Below are positions 35,539-45,251 of a stretch of DNA of 64,000 nt, piece after piece (the stretch's first letter is position 1; each line of letters starts with the position of its first letter). The DNA comes from Lachnospiraceae bacterium (GTDB lineage Bacteria > Bacillota > Clostridia > Lachnospirales > Lachnospiraceae): positions 62,001-126,000 of the forward strand of contig JAFUXA010000011.1 of assembly GCA_017470985.1 (NCBI GenBank), in the 5' to 3' direction. The notes below the pieces were generated by a model, which was given only the letters and a program-made list of their open reading frames with translations, had not been told where the DNA came from and made no database searches. The position numbers and the translations under genes were made by a program.

Positions 35539-35811
35539 TTAGAATAATCGCCGGATTAATCTATATATCAGACCAAGTACCATGGTCAAAATCATGCCTG
35601 CAAATCCTGTTGCTATCATTCCCAGAATAAACTCTCCTATATATAGAAGAGGTGCGGCAGTGAAATTCGTAATATTTCTCAGCGATTTTATAAATATAAT
35701 TATGAATCCTGCCAGAGCGATACTGTAGGAGATGGTATAAATAAAATCCGGGATGTTGGCGAGAAAGACAGCTATTTTGTTTTTATTTTCCTTGTTATCT
35801 GGCATTGGCAT
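35539..35811 (-). CDS. Small membrane protein of unknown function
   Basis: 90 aa with a short charged N terminus (MPMPDNKENKNKI), two or three hydrophobic helices (about 22-45 and 50-82) and a basic tail (YRLIRRLF). AAGGA precedes the ATG. I do not recognise the family. It stands alone between the convergent pgi terminator and the divergent plsC gene. Confidence 0.6.
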   Translation of the reverse strand: MPMPDNKENKNKIAVFLANIPDFIYTISYSIALAGFIIIFIKSLRNITNFTAAPLLYIGEFILGMIATGFAGMILTMVLGLIYRLIRRLF

Positions 35812-35956
35812 GAGAATCCTTCTATATAAATTGTCTTAATTCATGAGATGAAAATAGCATTTTTTTTGGAAAATGTAAATGATATAGTTTATAATCATTT
35901 TAAAGAAAAGATGAGCTCGGGTGTCTTGTTGTCATTCGTGCTTGGGAGGAATTAAT

Positions 35957-36682
35957 ATGATTAGATCGATATTGGCGGTGTTATACCTGATTTTATATTT
36001 GATAATTGGATTGCCTGTACTTGGATTGCTGCACTTATATAGCAAGGTCAGTGCCAGAGAGGCTGAAAAGCTAACAGGCAATATTGTTCGCTGGGGCTTA
36101 AGTTGTATAACGGCCATAAGCGGAGCAGAGGTAGATGTGAGAGGCTTGGAAAATATTCCTGCCAATACTGCAGTTTTGTATATAGGAAATCATAGATCTA
36201 TATTTGATGTGATTATTTCTTATCCTTATACAGTGGGAAGAGCTGGATATATTGCCAAGAATAATCTGGAGAAGGTTCCGATTCTGCCAATCTGGATGAA
36301 TAGAATTCACTGTCTGTTTTTAGATAGAGATAATCCAAGAGATGGACTGCGTGTAGTGCTTCAGGCAATTGATTATATTAAATCAGGAATATCTGTTTTC
36401 GTGTTCCCGGAGGGAACCAGAAGCAAGAATGGAGCTATGGCGCCTTTTAAGGAGGGCACCTTCAAAATGGCTACCAAAACTGGGTGTCCAATAATTCCGG
36501 TGGCATTTACTAATACAGATGAATTGTTTGAGAGACACTTTCCGTTTATTAAGCCGGCCAAAGTGATTATTCATTTCGGCAAGCCTATTATGCCGGAGGA
36601 TATAGAAGATAAGAAGCATGTTGGAGCACAGACACAGGCTGTGATTCAGCAGATGCTTATAGAGGATGAGAAAACATTATAG
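35957..36682 (+). CDS. plsC: 1-acyl-sn-glycerol-3-phosphate acyltransferase
   Basis: 241 aa from the ATG at 35957, with GGGAGGA at 35943-35949; upstream in-frame starts lack a site. Membrane helix at the N terminus, then the acyltransferase motifs HX4D (GNHRSIFD, His79 and Asp84), FLDRDNPR, and VFPEGTRSKNG, which binds the glycerol phosphate. Makes phosphatidic acid in phospholipid synthesis. No other lipid gene is adjacent. Confidence 0.93.
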   Translation: MIRSILAVLYLILYLIIGLPVLGLLHLYSKVSAREAEKLTGNIVRWGLSCITAISGAEVDVRGLENIPANTAVLYIGNHRSIFDVIISYPYTVGRAGYIAKNNLEKVPILPIWMNRIHCLFLDRDNPRDGLRVVLQAIDYIKSGISVFVFPEGTRSKNGAMAPFKEGTFKMATKTGCPIIPVAFTNTDELFERHFPFIKPAKVIIHFGKPIMPEDIEDKKHVGAQTQAVIQQMLIEDEKTL

Positions 36683-36717
36683 ATGCACTGTGGTGCTTTA
36701 TCACAATAAAGCAAAAC

Positions 36718-36746
36718 TTGAAAAGCGCCTTCAAGTATGATAAAAT
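36718..36746 (+). promoter_or_regulatory. veg promoter with overlapping inverted repeat
   Basis: TTGAAA (36718-36723), 17-base spacer, TAAAAT (36741-36746). An inverted repeat CTTGAA-7-TTCAAG (36717-36735) covers the -35 and spacer and could be an operator. Confidence 0.7.
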
Positions 36747-36794
36747 ACACTCGATGCATCGGCTTGACCGATAGCGCTAGGAGGTATATTGTTC

Positions 36795-37040
36795 ATGGAA
36801 CATTCAGACGTAAATAAAGTACGTGCATCAGTACAGCAACAGTGTGGCAGCAGGGTAGTTATCCAGTTGGATAAGGGACGTAATAAGATTGACATTCAGG
36901 AAGGTGTCATTCAGGAAGCGTATCCAAGCGTTTTCACTATATTGACAGAAGATACTGAGGATAGACCTTCTCAGCTTCTTTCATTTAGTTATACTGATAT
37001 TATTACCAAAGAGATTCGCATGAAACTTTGCGAAGCATAA
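36795..37040 (+). CDS. veg: Veg-family protein
   Basis: 81 aa from the ATG at 36795; AGGAGG at 36779-36784. A TTG at 36789 is an alternative start. Reads VNKVRASVQQQCGSRVVIQLD, GRNKI and FSYTDIITKEIRMKL, typical of Veg, a small basic protein linked to biofilm-gene control in Bacillus subtilis. Strong promoter and its own terminator suggest high expression. Confidence 0.9.
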   Translation: MEHSDVNKVRASVQQQCGSRVVIQLDKGRNKIDIQEGVIQEAYPSVFTILTEDTEDRPSQLLSFSYTDIITKEIRMKLCEA

Positions 37041-37065
37041 AATTGAATAAGAATTTGATATGATT

Positions 37066-37092
37066 ATCGCCATCTTCGGATGGCGATTTTTC
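37066..37092 (+). terminator. Terminator after veg
   Basis: A perfect 9-bp stem ATCGCCATC/GATGGCGAT closed by a TTCG tetraloop, then TTTTT. Confidence 0.92.
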
Positions 37093-37410
37093 ATGTAATA
37101 GGATAAATATGTGGATTATAAAAATGCATTTATAGGCATGAGATTTTTGCGGGAAAACACAATATATAGATATATTTGAAAAAATTATTAAAAATTTGAC
37201 TAAAAAAGGTAAAGTATTAAAGTGTATTATCCGATAGAAAATCTATAAATATATTTATGCCCTTTTTTAGGGGCGGACTATGGATGATATTTAACAGAAA
37301 AACATACAATATATTTAATAGAAAATGTGCTAATATGGCGCAGCAAAAAATATAAGAACTTGAAATCGTTTGATAATCAGGGTACAGACGAAAGGAATAA
37401 AGGTGTTTCT
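37093..37410 (+). other. 318-base leader region of the giant surface protein gene
   Basis: Very AT-rich. I see TTGACT at 37196-37201 without a well-spaced -10, a small hairpin GCCCTTTTTTAGGGGC (37249-37264 area), and two similar short blocks (AACAGAAAAA and AATAGAAAAT) just before the gene. No recognised riboswitch. An in-frame GTG at 37327 exists but is not a convincing start. Confidence 0.45.
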
Positions 37411-40400
37411 ATGAGACAGAATACAAGATTGAAAAGTAGAATTGAGGCGTTGGTGTTAGCTACTGTTATGGTGGTTACAACAATATTTGCCGGGCAGAGA
37501 ATTCAAGCTAGTTATATGGGTGTAGGAAATGATGCATCTTCTTATGTATCCAGCGGCGGTTCTATCGCTCAGGTATGCACATCCAATGCTGCCAATTACG
37601 AGACGGTTACAGGAGGTAGTTTCAAGCTGTTGCTGACAGAAGCTCAGACAGTAAACTATACTATTTCTCTATACCAGAATCTTACAGATACATCTAATCC
37701 AACCAGTGGTGAGAGAGTATGTGATATTAATAATACAGTGCCTGTAACTGGAACAGGAGAGACACGAATCGACTTTAGCGTGCCTACACCTATAACAGTT
37801 GCCAGAGGAGAGACATTCTCTGTTGTAATCACACTTACAAGTTCAACTGGTGTTATTTCATATTACAAGAGTACCAGCGCAACAGCCGGAGTTGGATTTG
37901 AAAAGGAAGCATCAGGCGGTTGGTACAACAGAGGGGTGAGTGTGTTTGATGTAAATACAACTCCTACTGATTCTGTGTCTGATATTACAGCTGTAACCCT
38001 GAATCACTCAGCTGTATTCTTTGATGCGGATGATGATGCAACAGAGACACTTGTGGCTACTCTTACTCCTGCTTACTTAAGAACTGTAGAATTTGCAGTT
38101 TCTTCCGGAAGCAGTGCCATTGTTGATCCTACAAGTGGTCTTGTGCAGAAGGCTTCGTCTAGCACAACTGGTAAGTCTGTTGTTACAGCTACAGCTGGTG
38201 GAAAGTCGGCTTCTGCTGATATCTATGTAATTAAGTCCGAATTAGCTCAGACAGCTTATACTTATGATGGAACAGAGAAGAAGCCTGCAGTTACAGTTAC
38301 CTGTGATTCGGCTCTTACATTGGGAAATGATTATACAGTAGATTATTATGATTGCACCAACATGGGAACAGCTCGTGCTGTTGTTACAGGAAAGGGTGCT
38401 TACGCAGGATATACCAAGACTTTGGAATATACAATTGGCGCAGCAACTTTTGATCAGGCAACTGTGGATGCAGCAACATTTGGAATTGATATTAGTTCGG
38501 GAACAGTTACATCAGCAATTGTAGGAAGTCTTACAATGGATGTTGACTTTGTAGCTTCTGCTATTCAGACAGGAGTTAGTGCTGGTGGAAATCCTGTATA
38601 TCAGATTACTGTAACAGGAATTGGCAACTATGCAGGAACAGAGCTTACAAGAGCTAATTATGAGGTGACTGCAAGCTCATCAAGTGCTATTGATATTTCT
38701 ACAGTGGTGGACGCAGTTCTTCCATATACCAATATTGCTTTTGATGGAAGTCAGAAGAAACCTACAGTTACTTATATTTCAAAATATGATGGCGAGACAG
38801 AAATTGCTAATTTCAAGGACAATGTGAAATTATCTTACGGTGAGAATATCAAGGCCGGTAAAGGAACTGTGACAATAACAGGTGATTCAACCAAGGGTTA
38901 CACAGGAAGCATTACCAAGGAATTCACAATTGATAAGCGCAAGATTACATCTGTAAATGTATCTGTAACAGATGCAGCAGGCAATATAATTCCAACTGAT
39001 GGAACAGGTAAGTTCGTACATACTGGCTCAGCAATTACACCATCTGTAGCTTTGAGTATTGATAATACAGATGGTACATCATACAATCTCGTGGCTGGAA
39101 CAGATTACGAAGTTGATTATGTTAATAACAAGAATATTTCTCGTAGAATGATGGTTGTTCTTACAGGTAAGGGCAACTTCAAGGGGGAGAATGAATTATA
39201 TTTCTCAATTATTGGAGATTTTGAGAAGGACCCTATGGTATCTGTAGGCGGAACTTCCGCTGTTGCAGTAAATGATGGGGTGGCTGCTTCAAATTATTCT
39301 GCAGTATATTCAGGCGCCAACCAGACTCCAGGCGTAGTAATTGAGATGGGAAATGTGGAACTTGAAGAGGGGGATGATTATTCTCTCAGCTATTCTGCCA
39401 ACAAGAATGCTGGTGTTGCTGAAATCACAGTTACTGGACTTGGAATCTATGCAGGCAAGAGCTTTAAGACAACATTTAAAATCACACCAAAGAATATGAC
39501 TGGTTCTCTCTCGATTTACAGAGAGACAAGAACATTTACCGGAGCAGAAATAACACTCCCTTCATCAGAGATCACAGTTGTATCTGGTGGCAAGAGATTG
39601 ACAAACGGAGTGGATTATGAAATTACATATGACAACAATGTAAATGTGGGTGATGCTACAGTTACAGCAACTGGTATAGGAAATTATCAGGGTACATTGA
39701 CATCTACTTTCCCGATATCACCTCTTGATATTACAGGAAATAATGATGTGACTGTAGAGCTTGATAAGACAGTATTTGAATATACTGGAAATCAGGTGAA
39801 GCCAACAGTTACTGTGAAATATCAGGGTAATACATTGAGAGAAAATGTAGATTATACATTGGGATTCACAGACAATATTATGGTAGGTAGCGCTACTGCT
39901 ACAGTTACTGGTAAGGGTAATTTAACAGGAACCAAGACTGCTAATTATGAGATTACTCCAAAGGGATTCGCTGGATTGACATTTACAATTGGCGGAGAGG
40001 CAGTAACATTTGACGGAGTAAATTATACTACTGCTTATGAAGCTACATATACTGGCTATGATATTAAGCCTGAGATTGTAGTATATGATGGCAATACCAG
40101 AGTTTATGCTATCCAAAGCTACCTGGTATCTTATTCACATAATGTAAGAGCTGGAGAGGCTACAGTTACAATTGATGGTGTGGGCGTGTACAAGAATGCA
40201 CAGGCTGTTATAAAGTTTAGAATTAATCCAAAGGATATCAATGATGAGTCTATCGAAGTTCTGTCAAATGGAACAGAGAAGAAGACTGTTGATGGCAAGA
40301 CATATACAGTACCTAAACTTGTAATTAATGATAATTCTCTTGCAATCAAGAAATTAAATGTTGATGAGTCCTACACAATCAATGTGGGGGACGAGGCTAT

Positions 40401-43400
40401 GACTTCCGGCGAAGGCAAGATAGCAACTATTGCTGGTACAGGCAACTACACTGGTACAAGAGAGTGGGAATATATTATTGGTAGTTCAATTACCAATGCT
40501 GCTTATACAGTTGCAGACCCATATACTCATGAGGCATATAGATCAACTGCAGAAGGAACCTTCTATATTGATTATATTGGAAACGAGAGACCTGAAATCA
40601 AGCTTACACTTTCAAATGGAGCTGTAGAGCTGACTGAGGGCGTAGATTACGATATTGCATATCACTCAGATACATTTAACAGTTCTGCTGATGCTGATAC
40701 TTATAATACCAAGGGTACAATCAACAAGATCAGCGCAACTGTTACCGGAAAGGGTGATTACTACGGATCATTTGTAATTGATTATAGAATTCAGCCGGTA
40801 TCATTTGAAAATACAACCAAGACATTTGATGTCAGTGAAGCGAATAACTTCAGAAAAGTATATGACGGAAGCCCACTGGTTCCAAATCCAACAATTGTAT
40901 ATGACACAATGACTTTGACCAAGGGCGTAGATTACAAGGTTGAGCCGGAAAATGTTGGACCAAATGTTGGTACTTATACAGTTACAATTACTGGAATCGG
41001 TAACTATTTTGGCTCAATGACCAAGACTTATACAATTGAGCAGGCTGATTTAGCAGAGTATACAATCAGTAATATTGAGGATCAGATTTATACAGGCAAG
41101 AAGATTGCTCCATCTATCACAGTATCAAAGGGCGGAGTTGCACTTGTTCTGGATAAAGATTATGAAGTTACTTACAACAATAATATAAATGTAGGTGAGG
41201 ATACTGCAGAGGTGGTTGTAACTGGAAAGGGTAACTTCCAGGGTACACTTACCAAGAACTTCAGTATTGTTACAAGAGATATTACTAATAACAGCAAGTT
41301 GACTTTCAGCCCAATTGAGAATCAGACATACACAGGTTACGATATTACACCTGAAATTGCAGTATTCTATGATGGTAGACAGCTTGTGAAGGATACTGAT
41401 TATGAGATTGTAAATTATGTAAATAATAAAACTGTAGGTGAGGCTACAGTAAATATTCAGGGTAAGGGAACCTTCAGTGGAACTGCAAGTACCAAGTTCA
41501 AGATTGTAGGTGACATTACCAACGGTTCGCTCTTTACAGTGGAAGCATCAACCAATGTATACAATGCAACATTGGGAACAGATGGCAAGATGAATGTAAC
41601 TGGCCTGGACAAGAACAAGTTCAAGGTATATTACAATGATGTAACAACTGGTGATAAGACAACAGCTACAGTTCCAGCTGCTAATTACTCTATTGCATAC
41701 ATTTGCGAGTATCCTGGAGTATGCGCTGTCTCTGTAATTGGAAATGATTATCTTACAGGTACAACAAGCTACAATGTGGATGTACGAGGTAATTTAAATG
41801 ATGCCAAGGTTATTGGCTTGAGAGATTACTATGATTACAACGGAACTGCAATTAAGCCGACAAACTTCGTTGTAACATATAACGGCAACGTACTTACAAG
41901 AGGAACAGATTACGCAGTTGAATATGGTGAGAATGACAGTATTGGTTCAGCATCTGGTTCAATCGTATTAAAGGATGCATCTAATACATATTTCACAGGT
42001 TCAAAGACTGTGACATTCCCAATCAAGTATGATCTGGCCAATGTGGTTATATCTGGTGTGGATCCAAGTTATCCATATACAGGTAGTCAATATAAGCCTA
42101 GCGTGACTGTAACAGGAAGTGATGGAAATCCAGTGCCTTCTGATAAATACAAGATCGAATATGGTGAGAATACCAATGCAGGAAAGGGAAGCGTGACAGT
42201 TTCACCTGCAACCGGTCAGGAAGATGCTGTAACAGGAAGCAAGACTATGGAATTTGATATTGTAGGATTGGATATTGCCGGTTCTACAATTGGTGGAATC
42301 AACCCAAGTTACGAATATACTGGAAGTCTGATTACACCAAGCCCTAGCGTGATTCAAGGCGGCAAGACTTTGGTAGAAGGCAAAGACTATACTGTAAGTT
42401 ATGCCAACAATATGAATGCTGGAACTGCTTCGGTTACTGTAATCGGAAGTGGAAATTATTATGGAACCAAGAGCGTATCATTTAATATCTCAGCAGTTGA
42501 TTTTGCAAATGTTGATTTCAGAGTTGATGATGTAGGATATGCCGGCGGACAGAATGTTGTTCCAAATATCAATGTATCTTACAAGGGTCATACATTAACT
42601 AAGGATGTAGATTTTGCAGTAACATTTTCAAATAATACTGTAGTTACTGACCATGCGTTGGCAGTATTTACAGCGATGGGATCTAATTACACTGGAAGCA
42701 AGACTGTGGAATTCAAGGTTACACAGGTTAACCTTCTTGGAGGAACAGTAAGCCTGGAGAATTCTTCTCAGGTATATACCGGTGGAGTGATTGTTCCAAA
42801 GGTTACAGTTACTTGTCCAATCGGTGGAAGCAGTGAGACATATACTCTGACAGAGCACAATGATTACGAGATTACATACAACGGATCTGGTGCAATCAAG
42901 GATGCTGGAAGCTACAATATCATTGTTACTGGAAAGGGTGGATTCTACAATTCACTTAATACTACATTTGTTGTAGATCCTAGACCGCTAGATGATGCAG
43001 AATACATCTCTATTGAGGTTCAGCAGGAAAATGATTATACAGGTCAGTCAGTTGAGCCACCTGTTGTTGTAAAGAATATTAAGTTGACAGGTTCTTCACA
43101 GACATTGACTGAGGGAGTTGATTATTCTATCGCTTACAAAAATAATGTGAACTCAGCAGGCAAGGACGAGGCACAGGCTCCAACAGTTACAATTACCGGT
43201 TTAGGTAATTATGGTGGAACCATCGATAAGACATTTAACATAGGTAAATCAATTCAGAATGCAACTGTAAATATTGCTCCAAACAGATTTACTTATGATG
43301 GCAAGAGACATGTGCCAAGCTCATACAGCGTATACTTAGGCTCTGAACTTCTGAGAGAAGGTAGAGACTATGAATTGGTAGATGTGGATGATCCGATAAA

Positions 43401-45237
43401 TGCAGGAACCAAGACATTTGCTGTAAAAGGTATTGGCAATTATTATGGAACTCCTTTCAAGAATTATGAGATAGCTCAGAAATCTGCTAACTTAAGCAAG
43501 ATTAGAGTTGTATTAGAAGGTTTGGAAAAGGATGAAAATGGTAAGTATTATGCCATTTATAATGGCAGCAGCTTCCAACCTACTGTCAAGGTATATGATG
43601 ATGAGATTTCAACAACAGAGCCTCTGACAGAAGAGAATTATGCATTTGAATATAACAACAATCATGATGTGAGCACAGCTGGAAGCAAGGCAAATGTTAC
43701 TATACATTTGAAAGGCAATTACGCAGTTGGTGCTGATACCAAGGTATGTGAGTTTGAAATCAGACCTAGAAATATAACAGATGCATTCGAGATCAACTTT
43801 GCTGAGGATAGAATTCCTTACACAGGAAATGAGATTGTTCCGGTATTTACAGTTGATTACAATGATGGAGTGAATCCGACAGTGACTCTTGAGTCAACAG
43901 ATTATGAACTTACACTTACCAATAATATAAATGCCGGTTTTGCCACAGCCAAAGTTACTGGTGTGGGCAATTATGTAGGTGAGGTTGAGAAGAACTTTAT
44001 TATCTACGCAAATCTGGCAGATGCTGAGGTAAATATTCCAACACAGTTCTATACTGGTGAGGCTATTAATCCTCCGGTGACAGTAATCTGTGGTGGCAAT
44101 ACATTGGTTCAGGGTGAAGACTTCGAGGCTACTTACAATGAGAGCGAGACTCAGGGTGTGGCAACAATCACTCCTATAAGTCAGTTCTACACAGGTAGCA
44201 CAGCTGCAACCTATGATATTGGATTTGATGCTGCATTGTTAAATGTATCAGGATATGCTAATGAGATTGTATATACAGGAAAGGCGATTACACCAGACTT
44301 TGTTATTACAATGCCAAATGGTCAGGAAGTAAATTACGATCCAGAAAATGTAGTTTACACAGATGCCAAAGGCGGTCATGACAATGTAAATGTTGGTGCA
44401 ATAACAGTTTCAATACCATTGGCTATCAATGGCCAGGAAGAAACTCTGACAGTGAACTTTACAATTGTTCCAAAGAATATAAACGACTGTCAGGTAACAC
44501 AGCTTATGAACAACACATATACAGGTTCACCATTGAATCCACCTGTAACTATTGTGTATAATGATAAGGAATTGACATCTGGAAAGGAATTTATTGCAAG
44601 CTATAGCAATACAACATTCCCGGGAACAGCAACAGTAGAGGTGCAGGGAATTGGTAACTTCACAGGAACCAAGATGCTTCACTTCAATATTGTAAGCCCT
44701 GCAGTGGTATCACTGTCAGCCAAGGCCTTATCAACAAGTTCAATTAGTCTGGCTTGGTCTAGATTTGGAGCTCCAACAGGATATCAGATCTATTCACAGG
44801 ATTGTAAGACATTATATGGTACTACAACAGGAACTAATTATGTTGTTGGAAGACTTAACCCACAGACAGCATATACATTTAAGGTTAGATCTTATGTGGT
44901 ACATGGTGGTGCTACATCCTTTGGACCATGGAAGGAAGTTACTGCAACTACACAGGTTGCAAAGGTTGCAATGGCAGGAACTTCAAATACTTCCAAGAAA
45001 GCTGTATTGACATGGGGAGCTAATCCTGATGTAGGTGGATATGAAATCTACAGAAGCGATTCTCCAAATGGAAATTATGCTAAGGTTGCTGTTATGCCAA
45101 ATACAGTTACATCTTATACAAATACCGGATTGAAGAGCGGTAAGACATATTATTATATAATCCGTGCTTACAAGAAGGTAAATGGAGTGTATGTATATGG
45201 TTCCTATTCAGATGCTATTGCGATAACAGTGAAATAG
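37411..45237 (+). CDS. Giant secreted repeat protein: Ig-like N terminus, about 26 MBG-type repeats, two FN3 domains
   Basis: 2608 aa from the ATG at 37411 (AAAGGTG upstream). Signal peptide with basic start and hydrophobic core, likely cleaved after IQA (residue 34). Residues about 35-200 are a beta-rich region of unknown type, then a BIG2-like Ig domain (about 200-277). Residues 278-2430 hold about 26 divergent tandem repeats of roughly 83 residues with the pattern Y-TG-x-x-x-x-P-x-V-V, L-x-x-G-x-DY-x-V-x-Y-x-NN, AxVTVTGxGNYxGT, x-x-F-x-I. Two fibronectin type III domains end the protein (YNQIYS-like GYQIYSQD and GGYEIYRSD). No LPxTG-like signal or C-terminal membrane anchor is visible, so retention on the cell is unexplained. 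The next gene is a sortase. Confidence 0.85.
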   Translation: MRQNTRLKSRIEALVLATVMVVTTIFAGQRIQASYMGVGNDASSYVSSGGSIAQVCTSNAANYETVTGGSFKLLLTEAQTVNYTISLYQNLTDTSNPTSGERVCDINNTVPVTGTGETRIDFSVPTPITVARGETFSVVITLTSSTGVISYYKSTSATAGVGFEKEASGGWYNRGVSVFDVNTTPTDSVSDITAVTLNHSAVFFDADDDATETLVATLTPAYLRTVEFAVSSGSSAIVDPTSGLVQKASSSTTGKSVVTATAGGKSASADIYVIKSELAQTAYTYDGTEKKPAVTVTCDSALTLGNDYTVDYYDCTNMGTARAVVTGKGAYAGYTKTLEYTIGAATFDQATVDAATFGIDISSGTVTSAIVGSLTMDVDFVASAIQTGVSAGGNPVYQITVTGIGNYAGTELTRANYEVTASSSSAIDISTVVDAVLPYTNIAFDGSQKKPTVTYISKYDGETEIANFKDNVKLSYGENIKAGKGTVTITGDSTKGYTGSITKEFTIDKRKITSVNVSVTDAAGNIIPTDGTGKFVHTGSAITPSVALSIDNTDGTSYNLVAGTDYEVDYVNNKNISRRMMVVLTGKGNFKGENELYFSIIGDFEKDPMVSVGGTSAVAVNDGVAASNYSAVYSGANQTPGVVIEMGNVELEEGDDYSLSYSANKNAGVAEITVTGLGIYAGKSFKTTFKITPKNMTGSLSIYRETRTFTGAEITLPSSEITVVSGGKRLTNGVDYEITYDNNVNVGDATVTATGIGNYQGTLTSTFPISPLDITGNNDVTVELDKTVFEYTGNQVKPTVTVKYQGNTLRENVDYTLGFTDNIMVGSATATVTGKGNLTGTKTANYEITPKGFAGLTFTIGGEAVTFDGVNYTTAYEATYTGYDIKPEIVVYDGNTRVYAIQSYLVSYSHNVRAGEATVTIDGVGVYKNAQAVIKFRINPKDINDESIEVLSNGTEKKTVDGKTYTVPKLVINDNSLAIKKLNVDESYTINVGDEAMTSGEGKIATIAGTGNYTGTREWEYIIGSSITNAAYTVADPYTHEAYRSTAEGTFYIDYIGNERPEIKLTLSNGAVELTEGVDYDIAYHSDTFNSSADADTYNTKGTINKISATVTGKGDYYGSFVIDYRIQPVSFENTTKTFDVSEANNFRKVYDGSPLVPNPTIVYDTMTLTKGVDYKVEPENVGPNVGTYTVTITGIGNYFGSMTKTYTIEQADLAEYTISNIEDQIYTGKKIAPSITVSKGGVALVLDKDYEVTYNNNINVGEDTAEVVVTGKGNFQGTLTKNFSIVTRDITNNSKLTFSPIENQTYTGYDITPEIAVFYDGRQLVKDTDYEIVNYVNNKTVGEATVNIQGKGTFSGTASTKFKIVGDITNGSLFTVEASTNVYNATLGTDGKMNVTGLDKNKFKVYYNDVTTGDKTTATVPAANYSIAYICEYPGVCAVSVIGNDYLTGTTSYNVDVRGNLNDAKVIGLRDYYDYNGTAIKPTNFVVTYNGNVLTRGTDYAVEYGENDSIGSASGSIVLKDASNTYFTGSKTVTFPIKYDLANVVISGVDPSYPYTGSQYKPSVTVTGSDGNPVPSDKYKIEYGENTNAGKGSVTVSPATGQEDAVTGSKTMEFDIVGLDIAGSTIGGINPSYEYTGSLITPSPSVIQGGKTLVEGKDYTVSYANNMNAGTASVTVIGSGNYYGTKSVSFNISAVDFANVDFRVDDVGYAGGQNVVPNINVSYKGHTLTKDVDFAVTFSNNTVVTDHALAVFTAMGSNYTGSKTVEFKVTQVNLLGGTVSLENSSQVYTGGVIVPKVTVTCPIGGSSETYTLTEHNDYEITYNGSGAIKDAGSYNIIVTGKGGFYNSLNTTFVVDPRPLDDAEYISIEVQQENDYTGQSVEPPVVVKNIKLTGSSQTLTEGVDYSIAYKNNVNSAGKDEAQAPTVTITGLGNYGGTIDKTFNIGKSIQNATVNIAPNRFTYDGKRHVPSSYSVYLGSELLREGRDYELVDVDDPINAGTKTFAVKGIGNYYGTPFKNYEIAQKSANLSKIRVVLEGLEKDENGKYYAIYNGSSFQPTVKVYDDEISTTEPLTEENYAFEYNNNHDVSTAGSKANVTIHLKGNYAVGADTKVCEFEIRPRNITDAFEINFAEDRIPYTGNEIVPVFTVDYNDGVNPTVTLESTDYELTLTNNINAGFATAKVTGVGNYVGEVEKNFIIYANLADAEVNIPTQFYTGEAINPPVTVICGGNTLVQGEDFEATYNESETQGVATITPISQFYTGSTAATYDIGFDAALLNVSGYANEIVYTGKAITPDFVITMPNGQEVNYDPENVVYTDAKGGHDNVNVGAITVSIPLAINGQEETLTVNFTIVPKNINDCQVTQLMNNTYTGSPLNPPVTIVYNDKELTSGKEFIASYSNTTFPGTATVEVQGIGNFTGTKMLHFNIVSPAVVSLSAKALSTSSISLAWSRFGAPTGYQIYSQDCKTLYGTTTGTNYVVGRLNPQTAYTFKVRSYVVHGGATSFGPWKEVTATTQVAKVAMAGTSNTSKKAVLTWGANPDVGGYEIYRSDSPNGNYAKVAVMPNTVTSYTNTGLKSGKTYYYIIRAYKKVNGVYVYGSYSDAIAITVK
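38242..44700 (+). repeat. Protein-coding tandem repeat array (about 26 units of about 250 bp)
   Basis: The units diverge strongly at DNA level, so this is an old array and not a recent slippage product. Each translates to a VTVTGxGNYxGT-type MBG unit. Unit limits were set by eye from the recurring GNY-x-G and following F-x-I strand. Confidence 0.75.
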
Positions 45238-45251
45238 GAAGATAGCATATA

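Noticed and set aside
37196..37230. TTGACT-based promoter of the giant repeat gene
   Set aside because: The nearest -10-like hexamers are spaced 13 and 23 bases away, outside the usual 16-18 range.
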